Notes: a model not told the origin generated them from the letters alone. DNA of 64,000 nt from Sphingopyxis sp. (GCA_017745175.1 JAGHZY010000003.1:62001-126000); one strand, 5' to 3'; shown: positions 12,001-18,832, counted from the stretch's first letter. Numbers and translations: made by a program.

Positions 12001-13744
12001 TGTAAATTAAAACACGCTCCTGTCTTATATTTTCAAGTATCTTATTTCTACTGGCCTCCGTTGTCTCATCATGGGTGCCTTGATCGAGTTGATCGAGAGC
12101 CTTCTTATTGAGGAGTTCTCGATCGGCACCGCGACCCAATGCTTTCATTCTCTGCGCGTCAAGGAGTCCTGCAGAAGTAACTGTACCATCAATTTTTACT
12201 CTTCTAACGTATTCTTGGCCGTCAATAACTATGTATACGAGCTTCTCTCCGTTACTTTTAGAAACTTCCGTATGCCCGACAGATGGCTGAATAATTTCGA
12301 GCTTGTCCGAGCCAACGATATTTCCAATAGAAAACCGCCTGGGTCCACCGTTTCCGGGGGCAGAAATCACATCAAAATCCACAGCCGGAGTATATGATGT
12401 ATTTACAGTATAAAGAACCCCATCAAGGGGAGATCTTTTCAAAGAGTACTCTAGAGTTGTACTGGAATTCGGTCCGGTTTCCTTTACGTATATCAATTCT
12501 ACATTATCTCTATCCCGAATAACGAGATAAACATACGTTTTGAATCCAAATTCATCCACGGGACCAATCTTAAACGGGACAACTGCGGCAGTGGAGTTCA
12601 GGTCCCTCATGAAGCTATCGATATCGTCTGACATCGTCTTGGCATCGACAATATCCCGTGCGATCGCCGAGTTACCGACAAATGTCCGCCGGACCGTTTC
12701 AAGGAGGACACCCCCACTGATCCGGAGATACCCATGAGAAGACATGGCTTTGAACTGCGATTCAAGACCAAGACTTCTTGCTTGATCTGAATCGATATAA
12801 TAATCTTCTCCCGACTTCTTAAATACTATATCCCTTCTTTGCCCATCTTGATTTATATATATTATTTTCTCTTCATAGTATGTTTTAGTCGGTTGAAAAA
12901 TAATCTTTTCTTCAGCAGATATCTTTATCCCAACTTCCGTAATTTGGGTTCCAATGATCATGACGGAATGATCAATTGTATTATAATACACTCTTGATTT
13001 ATCGAGATTCCAGTTATTCAACCCCAACGCGCCAGCGCCGAAATTATTGAGCCCGATATCGGCTAGCGCGAATTCCTTGAATCCGGGGTCGATACCTTCG
13101 GTCACCGGAAGCATATTCCGTGCCACGCGCTCGAACAGCCACTCAGTTGTTGTGAAGCTTTTTGCCCCATAAACAGCCGCCTCGAAGTCCGCCCTCCAAC
13201 CAGCCTCGAAAGCAGCGAGATTGATGAGCCCAGCCGAACCGGAAGCATTCAGGACGCGATTGATCAGGGGCTCCATGCTATCAGCAAATGCATCCATCCG
13301 ACCTATGATAAGGCCTTTAGATATGCCCAGCTTCGCGAATCTAGGACCAATCTTGCTATCGCCACTGACATAATAGTTGAGGTCGTTATCAACCGCGAAA
13401 CTCACCGATCCGCTGACGATACCAAGATCGAGCCCCAGCTCACGGCCTAACTTGAAACTCCATTTACCTCCTTCGAGTTCGACAGAGAGAGTATTCCCCC
13501 CCAAGCCCGCTTCACCATAAACTGTAGTAATCCCGAATTCATCAGCACTTATATCTCGCACGGTGGTCGAATTACCGACTAAAAGTGATGCTTCATCGCC
13601 ATCATATCCAACCGATACCTTGATCGATCTCTCGACGTTCACAAAATAGCCGAGAGCCTTCAGGCCGTTGACGAAGTTATTCCAGGTGCCGTCGTTTATG
13701 AATTGCTGCAGCAACGCTTTTATTTGGCTTTCGGTCCCGCTCAT
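1..13744 (-). CDS. Giant RTX / cadherin-repeat type I secreted surface protein (C-terminus beyond window)
   Basis: One uninterrupted reading frame from ATG at 13744 to base 1, more than 4,580 codons. I checked the frame at eight points and it never shifts. Rough map in residues: 1-700, an AT-rich segment with no domain I recognise; 890-962, a Gly/Ile/Leu-rich hydrophobic stretch; 1270-1460, Calx-beta-like; RTX nonapeptide blocks (GGxGxDxLx) near 1515-1635, 1780-1895, 2080-2225, 2415-2660 and 3435-3740. Between the RTX blocks are segments resembling the hemolysin-type calcium-binding-related domain. Cadherin-like repeats lie at 2885-3430 and from 4290 to the edge, and a lectin/jelly-roll-like segment near 4120-4290. 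Such proteins are exported in one step by type I systems and fold on calcium outside the cell. The exporter genes are directly upstream in the same operon, and the start overlaps the previous stop by ATGA. The C-terminal secretion signal is outside the window. Adhesin or toxin cannot be decided. Confidence 0.95.
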   Translation of the reverse strand, partial: MSGTESQIKALLQQFINDGTWNNFVNGLKALGYFVNVERSIKVSVGYDGDEASLLVGNSTTVRDISADEFGITTVYGEAGLGGNTLSVELEGGKWSFKLGRELGLDLGIVSGSVSFAVDNDLNYYVSGDSKIGPRFAKLGISKGLIIGRMDAFADSMEPLINRVLNASGSAGLINLAAFEAGWRADFEAAVYGAKSFTTTEWLFERVARNMLPVTEGIDPGFKEFALADIGLNNFGAGALGLNNWNLDKSRVYYNTIDHSVMIIGTQITEVGIKISAEEKIIFQPTKTYYEEKIIYINQDGQRRDIVFKKSGEDYYIDSDQARSLGLESQFKAMSSHGYLRISGGVLLETVRRTFVGNSAIARDIVDAKTMSDDIDSFMRDLNSTAAVVPFKIGPVDEFGFKTYVYLVIRDRDNVELIYVKETGPNSSTTLEYSLKRSPLDGVLYTVNTSYTPAVDFDVISAPGNGGPRRFSIGNIVGSDKLEIIQPSVGHTEVSKSNGEKLVYIVIDGQEYVRRVKIDGTVTSAGLLDAQRMKALGRGADRELLNKKALDQLDQGTHDETTEASRNKILENIRQERVLIYSNALGILEPDNSNIPAPFLPDISSENVHSGRDFSPDQVYNQLYSSDTRKFLLANEEYKRRGLGQQTNFFFSDEDYTREKLIQIATTSFIYDADNNIIGVEGRFKTNDENLRETVARINDARVRTGAGENDIILRDSIGRPVLDENGKVKVVGKKTPTGGGVIKEYTDGPLKGITRVDLAGAPLGLDFRDAGAIIGNLLGKELAGDNPVLRAASSAVLKTIGSTLGSLLNDQIAGTEKSGAILASFDIELGRNLGLKATRLVSDFVAEELFDVLGIDGFLGDIGSTALGEYLNSTLVNAFGLGETAAGPDAVAAVGAVIGNKLAALVYTFKSVGGQIGASIGSKIGAIIAAGNPVLTPIFSFLGNLIGGTIGSLFGGTPRSGADLVWDEASAQVQVANVYSKKGGSKQVAKSMAEMAANTINSIIGATGGQLVNAASIDFGNYGMRSDKFVFRQDSSANKDHVVAKFSKKTALYDVVDFGVLKTLKGQDITILGGNKLVKRALYNSLQATGQEDLSTVSILGAISTAISYTSFLSNRAFFTTLLNVSDTARNSEMVSELALTLSHANALGLDKRAASDWFGGFGYLLESTYSSAADLSFNFAIDLQSRKLRRVYNLGYGPYDPTDEIDVGGQTAISATGAADVIDLRTGKLADQSGYRVNNRLNDDIAVSGTDFTGLASAAVFAAGARRTTVNVSVASDGLAEAAENFIAGLGVSSSMRVMGNAAVATVIDGAAALPTLLVGDSYAWEGDGFAVFRLSLSKAASQAITVALSLADAQANGAGIDYGAAGAGNIQVSLDGVNWINSTVATFAEGSTELFVRTAVIADNNSNPDYVVGGNEPEYLNVEGNESFALTATVTSGAAALANGTQTVAGSGTIVDGESGEPLVWIDDVVVDEATGEARFTISRSRALATEASVDFKTSDRRVLDVGISATVDGGAGNDIIYASNLGDNVFGGAGDDTLYGGRLDDWLLGGEGNDTLDAGTADAWALGGDGNYLDGGDGNDVLRGREGSDWLEGGAGIDILIGGAGDDILTGGKGDGDDLKGGTGSDQYLLRFGDGADSAEEDATGAPVSSGAGDAITQRMAKIEAWKSNPFAAGVIRPDWLGAPAGIQQGSVSGGDDAVVFGAGIGIGDVRMQRSGTSGAPGNDLIIQVMQTDRDTGVESFSGTQLTVKDWFSNPFKRVEWLKFADGNEIRIGDLTSFIVGGSGDDVLIGTNGNDFVYGGAGNDRLFLLGGDDIGNGASGNDMVAGDTGRDLLIGGMGSDTLIGGAGADAISGDAGADDLYGGADRDILSGGRGDGDIVAGGAGDDTFKFARGDGRDIYFDEYANYWSVVWSSAGDWNTAAGFNYDPATGVVTGPGGTILRQNFGTAEKPDFQWVGRFDYDAATGTLKVFNPPAGATITANAGVDTIEFAPGINLQDVILRRNGDDLVLAVSRDDLEVANLSAVADSVTIKDWYKLPGQIEKLAFYATGILDIAPGMTNLVAGTDGADGTLTTPLAGTVVADWITAGAGDDVVAGGSGNDIIAGNAGSDALRGEGGDDVLYGGTGNDVLDGGSGKDVLVGGSGIDTASYASAASAVRVRLSAQSNNLGDAAGDEYDSIENVIGGGAADDIGGDEGDNELDGGSGADVLMGGAGNDTYIWSPTSGADTIREGDFTVEEAVTTAGVLADGYSATWTNTGTPSGSGKYYWRLEIRGPGNELVYDYAQYSYAAGTAMPAPAAWNSAGWLGGFAKINGQQVTRDKFDTTISGGDQDAIEFAAGISLTDLTFIRASGGVPSASGPDLVIRYGGSAAMQLTVKDHFTVYGRVEALQFNDGLVVSLASIFSATSGAALNGTAEADLVMGQTGVAADLLYGGAGDDVLSGLEGDDLLYGEAGDDVLEGGAGADRLDGGANATDGRGDTVRYVNSAAVTINLGVTMAQSGGDAQGDTLFGIENVVGSRTGGDTITGDGNANIIDALDGDNIVDGKGGDDVLIAGSGNDILYGGAGEDNLTAGDGDDQLWGGTEDDILVGGAGIDQLRGEGGNDTLLGGDGNDSVLDGGAGDDEIYGERGNDTLTGGDGNDVLVGGGGDDLLHGGAGDDLYLVQAHDGADRIVDTAGTNIISFDKDVSYDRLWLTRVGSDLKIGVIGDDTVVTVADFFAVASPGKVRSIQTTTHAIFLDHPDTLNLITAMTAVSAAIPTSVPAAIADMLDRYWHKGGKAAPIVPSAPRAVSTSEDSAIAIDGNYGVIDHDSNITGYQIKDGAGPAKGVISNFNPATGALTYTPNADASGSDSFIVVVADSDGHTVELPVNVSIASVNDAPRALAIKGGGSLAVAESTPGSIVAAGTIIGEFESFDVEGDGISYSLVNDAGGRFAMTADGKLSVANPSGIDFEAAASHIVRVRVTDGNGAHSEQDFTVAVENRNETNSLPASYAMSVAENVAVGTVVGSVAASDLDRAGAFASQRYYFWDGSNASATSGDGRYVINATTGQIRVEGALNFEAASPSKAYQVIARDNAGASGYNQAVTTVTIGIADVNEANSLPASYGMTVNENVAVGTVVGTVAAADTDMAGSIFAQQRYYFWNGSAVSSVSSDGRYAIDALTGQITANAALDFEAGTTSATYQVVARDNEGGSGYFQAQTAVSIEIANLNEANSLPAAYSMAVNENVAAGTVVGTVAATDLDQTGAFASQRYYFWDGSNASATSGDGRYAIDATTGQISVNGVLDYEVGTPSKIYQVIARDNAGAPGYHQVQSAVTIAISDLNEAPISLNWSPLVADVAERDRVGPGEAKPAIALGMLTVTDPDTAGLPSAIYSFAVADTRFELIGNTLRLKEGASFDFEAGASVAVDILATDQTGTPFTISRTIAIAVADRDDVLEGTSGGDTLTGQSGRDLIYGFGGSDNLSGNDGHDLIDGGDGNDTLSGGAGVDELLGGAGDDYLVGGDGNDYIQNWIGGPARGGLFGGDGNDVLVGGGGVDALFGEGGDDTLLVDEDDGATWDYINGGDGSDTISFEHFSGGIGFDLMTGRGGGYAAQTYGDGYVSIENITGSQHTDTVYGDEGSNVLRGLSGNDTLDGREGNDTLDGGQGSDTLHGGDGADTLIGGAGDDIIYGGAGNDVLLGGTGDDQLFAEAGDDLLDGGEGNDILNGGIDNDTYIVNRMSGADLIQNYDPSGDDVDVIGFQDAMGAINDQDLWFERIGNDLKISVIGTTSSVQIVGWYVVADATSRANHKIDFIVAGERFSRTINIEALASLMATKTKPTTTAERDTLMADLTYRANWATHWGTNAAPALAAIAVQSTNEDSGKLIWVTATDDITPNAQIQLSAQVISGTNVVTNAGISFGAADVNGVRAMTINPVANASGTARIRVTAVDAGGVSSTQEFDITVSGVADAPTITQFSSAGGTSGYAGGIALNLGASFPDADGSETQQIWITGVPAGVSLSAGSYDSATATWKLSQAQLASLKVHAPAGWSQDLNLIATARATENGQTAASAPVNLKLVINTAPTGIAIRGLGSSASLSVNEYTPSNNPAGRAVGTAAVVDPDSIERNLLPADLSQLPLRGIGEERIVTATGPSGTQVQVVETGQNGTEADPHGGGLPWLGVGAADTSKAYKFTIYFKPENNMGHSLYFGTYGNIENAWDGQANGNPYFYYGNSSGFVQDRWYRVEGYVLPSGTALIGNETFGGVFDTVTGQKVADTYTYRFGAGASDTGARFFSFYNQTNAGYSAQWYQPTIERLDYSYQLLDSAGGRFAINSVTGLITATGANLDYEAATSHNITVRVTDSFGEYRDQTIAVSVNNLNETNAITASYSFYLDENRSAGTYVGSVAASDIDSASNAFGQQRYYFWNGTTAQSTSFDGRFTIDAVTGAITSNTAFNWEADPHTNHRVIARDNAGGAGFNQVETTVYIYLNNVNEQNSLPSSYSFSVAENQGAGAYVGTITASDPDIVGVSGAFAEQRYYFWDGSSASSLSWDGRYQINVTTGVITTNQVFDYEAGSQSRNYTVIARDNQGSGAYKQAAT
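3790..4790 (-). repeat. Three tandem cadherin-like modules of about 340 bp
   Basis: Inside the giant gene, three consecutive modules of 113-114 codons start near 4790, 4450 and 4110. Each begins NExNSLPASY, carries an aromatic QRYYFWDGS-type motif, and ends with a VIARDNxG motif. The first and third copies are close to identical over long DNA stretches (compare around 3955-4020 with 4625-4690). This suggests recent duplication or gene conversion. More diverged copies lie between 1 and 660. The modules are part of the coding sequence and not a separate element. Confidence 0.85.
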
Positions 13745-14796
13745 TTCATACGCCCTTCATTAGCCCATTGCTCAACGCCATTTGGCCAGCGCTTGCGATA
13801 AATATTCATGGTGACCCCGCAAACGCCCTCAAAGTCGCTCGCCCCGTCAAGCGCAATGATCTTCATGGCGTCCTCGCTCTTCTGCACCTCCCAAGCGAGA
13901 AACGCCGGCAGCATTGGAGAGTTTTCGTCCAGCCTGCCCCCCCGCACACCGCTCGATAGCGGGGCGCGGCTGTCGCCTGGAGCCGTCGGCTTCGAAGCCG
14001 GAATGTGCGGAACCGCAACCGAACCGCCGAAACCATAATCAGGCGCAGGTATCATATCGACGCTGCTGGAATAGGCGCTCACGCTGGGCCAATATCGAAG
14101 CCCCAGATAGCGCGCGTCATGCCTGTCACGACACTGAAGAAAGTCCTTTTGACGACGATTTTTATCGGACGTTTCGGAGCCGTCGTAGATCGTCAAAAGC
14201 GCGGTCAGTCGATCCCCATCGGTCTGGGTAACGATAAGACAGGCATCCCCGGCCCTTTCGAACTTGTATTCTCCCGCTCGAAACAAACGGGGATTCTGCT
14301 TGATGATTGCCGCCGCTTGCGCATCTCGCGACGAATAGTGGAGCGAGTTGAAACCGACAAAGCTTACCGGTCCCAAGCCCGAAAAGTCCGCACCGTCATA
14401 TTTTACCAACCGATAATTCGAGATCGCATGGTTGGCCCTCCGATATCCCGAAAAGAGCGAGTATGACCCCGCCTCCATTTGCAGAAATGAAGGAGGAAAG
14501 GACGAATTAGACTGATAGAGCGAATATGGTCTGCTCTTGTCGATGTCTGTGAAAAGCTCAACTCGCCGCGATACATAGCCTGGGGACAGCTTCAAATATT
14601 GCCCGACCGGCGAGCGATACGGCCGATACCGATCATCAGGATTTTGAAAAATATAGGAAAGATAGCGCTGCACCGGCGCGGGCAGCGCTGCGCGCTTTTC
14701 CCATGCACATTCGTCCTGCGCCATAACCGCACTGCAACCTGTCGACGAGAGCAGAAGGGCCGTCATCAATAGGCGGCCCGCGTATTTTACTATCAT
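13741..14796 (-). CDS. Putative lipoprotein of unknown function in the type I secretion operon
   Basis: 351 residues. The N-terminus is a short lipoprotein-type signal: MIVK, a hydrophobic stretch, then SSTGC with the candidate lipidated Cys at residue 21. I chose the ATG at 14796 because it follows the signal-peptide pattern and overlaps the upstream stop by ATGA; a longer frame reaches 14844. The mature part is soluble-looking, with several Cys, and no known domain is recognised. Its stop overlaps the start of the giant RTX gene by ATGA, so translation of the two is probably coupled. Position suggests a periplasmic or outer-membrane accessory to secretion or anchoring of the giant protein; that role is inference only. 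Confidence 0.75.
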   Translation of the reverse strand: MIVKYAGRLLMTALLLSSTGCSAVMAQDECAWEKRAALPAPVQRYLSYIFQNPDDRYRPYRSPVGQYLKLSPGYVSRRVELFTDIDKSRPYSLYQSNSSFPPSFLQMEAGSYSLFSGYRRANHAISNYRLVKYDGADFSGLGPVSFVGFNSLHYSSRDAQAAAIIKQNPRLFRAGEYKFERAGDACLIVTQTDGDRLTALLTIYDGSETSDKNRRQKDFLQCRDRHDARYLGLRYWPSVSAYSSSVDMIPAPDYGFGGSVAVPHIPASKPTAPGDSRAPLSSGVRGGRLDENSPMLPAFLAWEVQKSEDAMKIIALDGASDFEGVCGVTMNIYRKRWPNGVEQWANEGRMK

Positions 14797-15146
14797 GTCA
14801 TGTCCCGTCCGACCGGAGCCGCCGACCTGGCCTTTTCCAGGCATCGCTTCCGGATGCTGCCCCTGACCCGTGCCTCGTTGATACCGGCACCGACCGCGAC
14901 CCCGATCTCGTCGGCGCCGTCGCCCGAAAAACTATCGGTGTAGCTGTCCGCGATTCCGTCGCTCAGAGTTCGGGCCAGCCGAGTGCATTCAGTCGTCGCA
15001 ATTGCCCGATCATACACCGGGATCAGCGACTCGTAGCGCGTGAGGTCGACGGACGCGCAGGCGCCAAGCATCAGGCAAGCCAATACCGGCGCCGAACGCC
15101 GCCAGATACCTGGCAATATGGAGCGGCGACCACTCGAATCACTCAT
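14793..15146 (-). CDS. Small putative lipoprotein in the type I secretion operon
   Basis: 117 residues. The chosen ATG at 15146 gives a charged N-terminus, a hydrophobic core and an LGAC lipobox with Cys at residue 30; the frame is open upstream to 15242. The mature portion has a Gly/Ala-rich stretch (GVAVGAGIN) and paired Cys. No family is recognised. It lies 126 bp downstream of the HlyD-type gene and overlaps the next lipoprotein by ATGA. Presence of two lipoproteins between adaptor and substrate hints at a dedicated accessory role. Confidence 0.7.
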   Translation of the reverse strand: MSDSSGRRSILPGIWRRSAPVLACLMLGACASVDLTRYESLIPVYDRAIATTECTRLARTLSDGIADSYTDSFSGDGADEIGVAVGAGINEARVRGSIRKRCLEKARSAAPVGRDMT

Positions 15147-15272
15147 CAGACAGATGCCCCCATCTACCTCAATATCCAGTGAAAATCCGATTTCTGGGGC
15201 GCCGTCAACTATTGATCGACGCCATTTCGACCAAACCTCCAAAATTTCGCAAAAAAGTCGTAACGGGCCAAG

Positions 15273-16667
15273 TTATCGCTCGCGCCCAGCTTGAGAAATA
15301 CTTGTCTGGAGCGGACTGATTAAATAGCTAACTATCCGGCGTGTGCCCGTCTTCACATCGACCGTCGCGGCCAATCCCGGCGCCAGCGCGTACCGCCGCC
15401 CGTCGGCGTCGACGAAGCTGCGGTCGAGCGTGACCGTCACAATGTACACGAGCCCCAGATCCTTGTCCTGCACTGCGTCGCGGCTGATCCGGGCGACGCG
15501 ACCGGGGACCGCGCCGTAGCGGGTGAACGAAAAGGCCTCGAGCTTCACCGCGGCTTCCTGTCCGGTGCGGATGAACCCGATGTCCTTGTTGAGCACCTTT
15601 GCCTGCACCTCAAGCGCGCCGCGCGCGGGAACGACAGTCATCAGCGGCTTCGCCGCCTCGACGACGCCGCCGACGGTATGCACTTCGAGATTCTGCACCG
15701 TGCCGTCGACCGGTGCGACGAGACGCTGGAAGCGGTTCATCTGGCGCGCCTTGGTGACCTCCTCGCGGCGCAGGATCGCCTCGCCTTCGGCCTTGGCGAG
15801 GTCGGCGAGCGCGGTGCGGAGCGCGGTCTCGCGCGTCTCGCGGATCTGTTCGCCCGCCTTGCGAGCCTCGGCCTCGCCGCGCGCGATCTGCGTGAGCGCA
15901 ACTTCGCGTTCGCCCGCTTCGGCGCGACGCTGGCGCTGCATTTCGAGCAGGCGCTGCCCCGGCGCATAGCCCTTGGCATCGAGGCGGTTCATCCGCTCGA
16001 TCTGGCGGTCGAGGATCGGCACCGTGTCGGAGAGCCGCGCGGCGTTGGCGCGCGCGGCATTGGCGTCCGACAGCGCCGTGGTGCGCGCCGACGCGAGGCT
16101 CGCGGCGGAGGCCTCGATCTCGCCAAGCTGCGCCGCGATCAGCCGGCGCTGGGTATCGGCGATTTCGGGAGGCGTGCCCGCGGGCGCAACGAAGCGGAGC
16201 CCCTTGCCCGCAAGCGCATCGGCGATCGCACGGCTGCGCGCGATATCGAGTTCGGCGGTGGCGAGCGCTTTTTCGGCGGCAGCAAGGTCGGCACCGACGA
16301 TCGTCGGATCGAGATCGAGCAACGCCTGCCCCTTGCGGACGGCATCGCCGTTGCGCACGTAGATCGCGCGCACCACGCCCGCGCCGGGCGACTGGACAAG
16401 CTTGATGTTGCCGGTCGGGATCAGCGTCCCCGGTGCCGAGGCGACGACGTCGACGCGGCCGAACACCGTCCAGACGATCGCAATGGCGAGCCCGATCATC
16501 AGCGTCCATGCGACGACCCGGCCGGTCGGCGATACCGGTCGCTCGGCGACCTCGAGCGCGGCGGGAAGGAAATCGGCTTCCTCGGTCGGGATGAAACCCT
16601 TCCGGCGCTCGCGGTCGGCGCGAAGCGCTTCCTTCAATACATCCCAATGATGCCGCCAGCCGCTCAT
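15273..16667 (-). CDS. HlyD-family type I secretion periplasmic adaptor
   Basis: 464 residues, usual for the family. A single membrane segment lies at about residues 50-70 (VAWTLMIGLAIAIVWTVFG), preceded by a cytoplasmic N-terminus of the kind that contacts the ABC exporter. A barrel/lipoyl half follows (APGTLIPTGNIKLVQSP), then a long Ala/Arg/Glu-rich coiled-coil hairpin, the second lipoyl half (RLVAPVDGTVQNLEVHTVG), and the C-terminal beta-barrel region. The adaptor links the inner-membrane exporter to the TolC-like channel. Its start overlaps the exporter stop by 4 bases. Confidence 0.93.
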   Translation of the reverse strand: MSGWRHHWDVLKEALRADRERRKGFIPTEEADFLPAALEVAERPVSPTGRVVAWTLMIGLAIAIVWTVFGRVDVVASAPGTLIPTGNIKLVQSPGAGVVRAIYVRNGDAVRKGQALLDLDPTIVGADLAAAEKALATAELDIARSRAIADALAGKGLRFVAPAGTPPEIADTQRRLIAAQLGEIEASAASLASARTTALSDANAARANAARLSDTVPILDRQIERMNRLDAKGYAPGQRLLEMQRQRRAEAGEREVALTQIARGEAEARKAGEQIRETRETALRTALADLAKAEGEAILRREEVTKARQMNRFQRLVAPVDGTVQNLEVHTVGGVVEAAKPLMTVVPARGALEVQAKVLNKDIGFIRTGQEAAVKLEAFSFTRYGAVPGRVARISRDAVQDKDLGLVYIVTVTLDRSFVDADGRRYALAPGLAATVDVKTGTRRIVSYLISPLQTSISQAGRER

Positions 16668-18832
16668 GCCGGAACACTTCCGCTCTGGCGGCGATGGAGA
16701 TCGGCGTAGCGCCCCCCAGCCCGCAGCAATTCCTCATGCGTGCCGCGTTCGACGATCCGCCCCTGCTCGAGCGCGATCAGATTGTCGCACTGCCGCACCG
16801 CCGACAGCCGGTGCGCGATGATGATCACGGTGCGTCCCGCCGAAATCGCTTTCAGGTTGCGCTGGATGATTTCCTCGCTCTCGGCATCGAGCGCGCTCGT
16901 CGCCTCGTCGAGGATCAGGATGCGCGGCTGCGTCACCAGCGCCCGCGCGATCGCGAGCCGCTGGCGCTGTCCGCCCGACAGGTTGGTGCCGCGCTCCTCG
17001 ACCGGCGTGTCATAGCCCTGCGGCAGCTTGACGATGAATTCATGCGCCCCGGCCAGTTCGGCGGCCGCCATCACCTGCTCGAGCGGCATCGCGGGATTGG
17101 CCAGCGCAATATTTTCGCGGATCGAGCGGTTGAAGAGCAGATTTTCCTGGAGCACCACGCCGATCTGCCGGCGGAGCCACGCCGGGTCGATCTGTGCGAT
17201 ATCGACACCATCGATCAGCACGCGTCCGCCAGCGGGCACATACATGCGCTGGAGCAGCTTCGTCAGGGTCGACTTGCCCGATCCCGACGAGCCGACGATG
17301 CCCAGCGTCGTGCCGGCGGGCACGTCGAGGTTGATGTCGTCCAGCGTCCACGGCCCCTCGAGCCCGTAGCGGAACTTGACCCCGTCGAAGCGGACTTCGC
17401 CCTTGAGCGCGGGCAATGCGACGCGGCTTCCCGTACCCGGCTCGACCGGCTGGTTGAGCACATCGCCGAGCCGCTCTATCGCGATGCGCACTTGCTGGAA
17501 ATCCTGCCAGAGCTGCGCCATGCGGATGACCGGACCCGATACGCGCTGAGCGAACATGTTGAATGCGACGAGCGCCCCCACCGTCATATCCTTGTCGATC
17601 ACCGCCTTGGCACCGAAATAGAGGATCAGCACCATGTTGATCTTCGAAATGAGCTGGATCAGCTGGCTGCCGGTATTGCCGAGGTTGATGACCTTTTGCG
17701 ACGCAAAGCTGTAGCCCGCGAGCTGGCGTTCCCAGCGGTCCTGCCACTGCGGCTCGACCGCCCCGGCCTTCACCGTCTGGATGCCGCCGATGCTTTCGAT
17801 GAGCAGCGCATTGTTCGCAGCCGATCGCTCGAACTTTTCCTCGATCCGTGCACGCAAGGGGCCGGTGATGAAGACTGCGACGGCGACGTAGCACGGGATC
17901 GCAAGCACCGCGATGATGAAGAGCTTCACCGAATAGAACCACATCACGACGAGGAACACGATCGTGAACAGCGGGTCGACAAGGACGCTCAGGGACGCGT
18001 TGGTCAGAAATTCGCGGATCGTCTCCAGCTGCCGTACGCGCATCGCGACGTCACCGACGCGGCGCGCCTCGAAATAGGAGAGGTTGAGCCCGAGCAAATG
18101 ACGAAAGAGCTTCGCCCCGAGCTCGACGTCGATCTTCTGGCTCGTTTCCGAATAGAGCCGCGTCCGCAGCCAGCCGAACAGCGTTTCCCAGATCGACACT
18201 ACGCCAAATCCGATCACGAGAATCGTAAGCGTATCGAGCGTATTGTGCACGAGCACCTTGTCGATGACGTTCTGGAAGAAGAGCGGCGATGCGAGGCCGA
18301 GGAGATTGATGCAGAGCGTGACCAGCAGCACCTCGCCGATCAGCCTGCGATATTTGACGATCTGCGGAATGAACCAGCTGACGTCGAATGCCCGGGTTAT
18401 TCCACCGATACCTTCGCGTGTCGTCACCAGCAGCAATTCGCCCGACCACATAGCTTCGAGCGCCGCGCGTTCAATCTTGATCACTTGCGGCTGCACGCCG
18501 TCGCTGCTCTTGCACGGCGGCTGGATCAGCGCCTCGTCGTCGCCGACGCGCGCAATGATGAACCAGCCGGCCGGGCCGTTCGCCATCGCGGGCAGCGGCG
18601 TTTGTCCGAGCTTTTCCCACGTCGAGCGAACCGACTTCGCCCTCACCTCGTCCTGGCGCTTGGCGATGCGCTTCAGATCGTCGGCGTCGATCGCCCGGTC
18701 GTGGCCGACTCCATGTCGCAGCTGGCTCGGGTCGACCGCAATGCGATGGAGTGCGAGAATGGTCGCATAAGCGATCAGTCCGCTGTCGTCGTGCTCGACA
18801 CCCGTCATATCTGGCGCCGTTTCCGAGTTCAC
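16664..18832 (-). CDS. Type I secretion ABC exporter (HlyB-like permease/ATPase)
   Basis: 722 residues. The N-terminal ~140 residues look like a C39-peptidase-like domain. I see no catalytic Cys motif at its start, so it should be the non-cleaving, substrate-binding form typical of RTX exporters. A six-helix membrane domain (about 160-440) follows, then an ATPase domain with Walker A GSSGSGKST, signature LSGGQRQRLAIARAL, Walker B ILILDEATSALD and an H-loop (IIIAHRLS). It powers export of the unfolded giant RTX protein across both membranes. It overlaps both the outer-membrane factor gene and the adaptor gene by 4 bases. Confidence 0.95.
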   Translation of the reverse strand: MNSETAPDMTGVEHDDSGLIAYATILALHRIAVDPSQLRHGVGHDRAIDADDLKRIAKRQDEVRAKSVRSTWEKLGQTPLPAMANGPAGWFIIARVGDDEALIQPPCKSSDGVQPQVIKIERAALEAMWSGELLLVTTREGIGGITRAFDVSWFIPQIVKYRRLIGEVLLVTLCINLLGLASPLFFQNVIDKVLVHNTLDTLTILVIGFGVVSIWETLFGWLRTRLYSETSQKIDVELGAKLFRHLLGLNLSYFEARRVGDVAMRVRQLETIREFLTNASLSVLVDPLFTIVFLVVMWFYSVKLFIIAVLAIPCYVAVAVFITGPLRARIEEKFERSAANNALLIESIGGIQTVKAGAVEPQWQDRWERQLAGYSFASQKVINLGNTGSQLIQLISKINMVLILYFGAKAVIDKDMTVGALVAFNMFAQRVSGPVIRMAQLWQDFQQVRIAIERLGDVLNQPVEPGTGSRVALPALKGEVRFDGVKFRYGLEGPWTLDDINLDVPAGTTLGIVGSSGSGKSTLTKLLQRMYVPAGGRVLIDGVDIAQIDPAWLRRQIGVVLQENLLFNRSIRENIALANPAMPLEQVMAAAELAGAHEFIVKLPQGYDTPVEERGTNLSGGQRQRLAIARALVTQPRILILDEATSALDAESEEIIQRNLKAISAGRTVIIIAHRLSAVRQCDNLIALEQGRIVERGTHEELLRAGGRYADLHRRQSGSVPA

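Noticed and set aside
1-13744. Possible frameshift or gene split in the giant gene
   Set aside because: Checking codon phase at eight points (near 2, 809, 1703, 2633, 5402, 8996, 10970 and 12782) gave the same frame as the 13744 start, so no break is needed.
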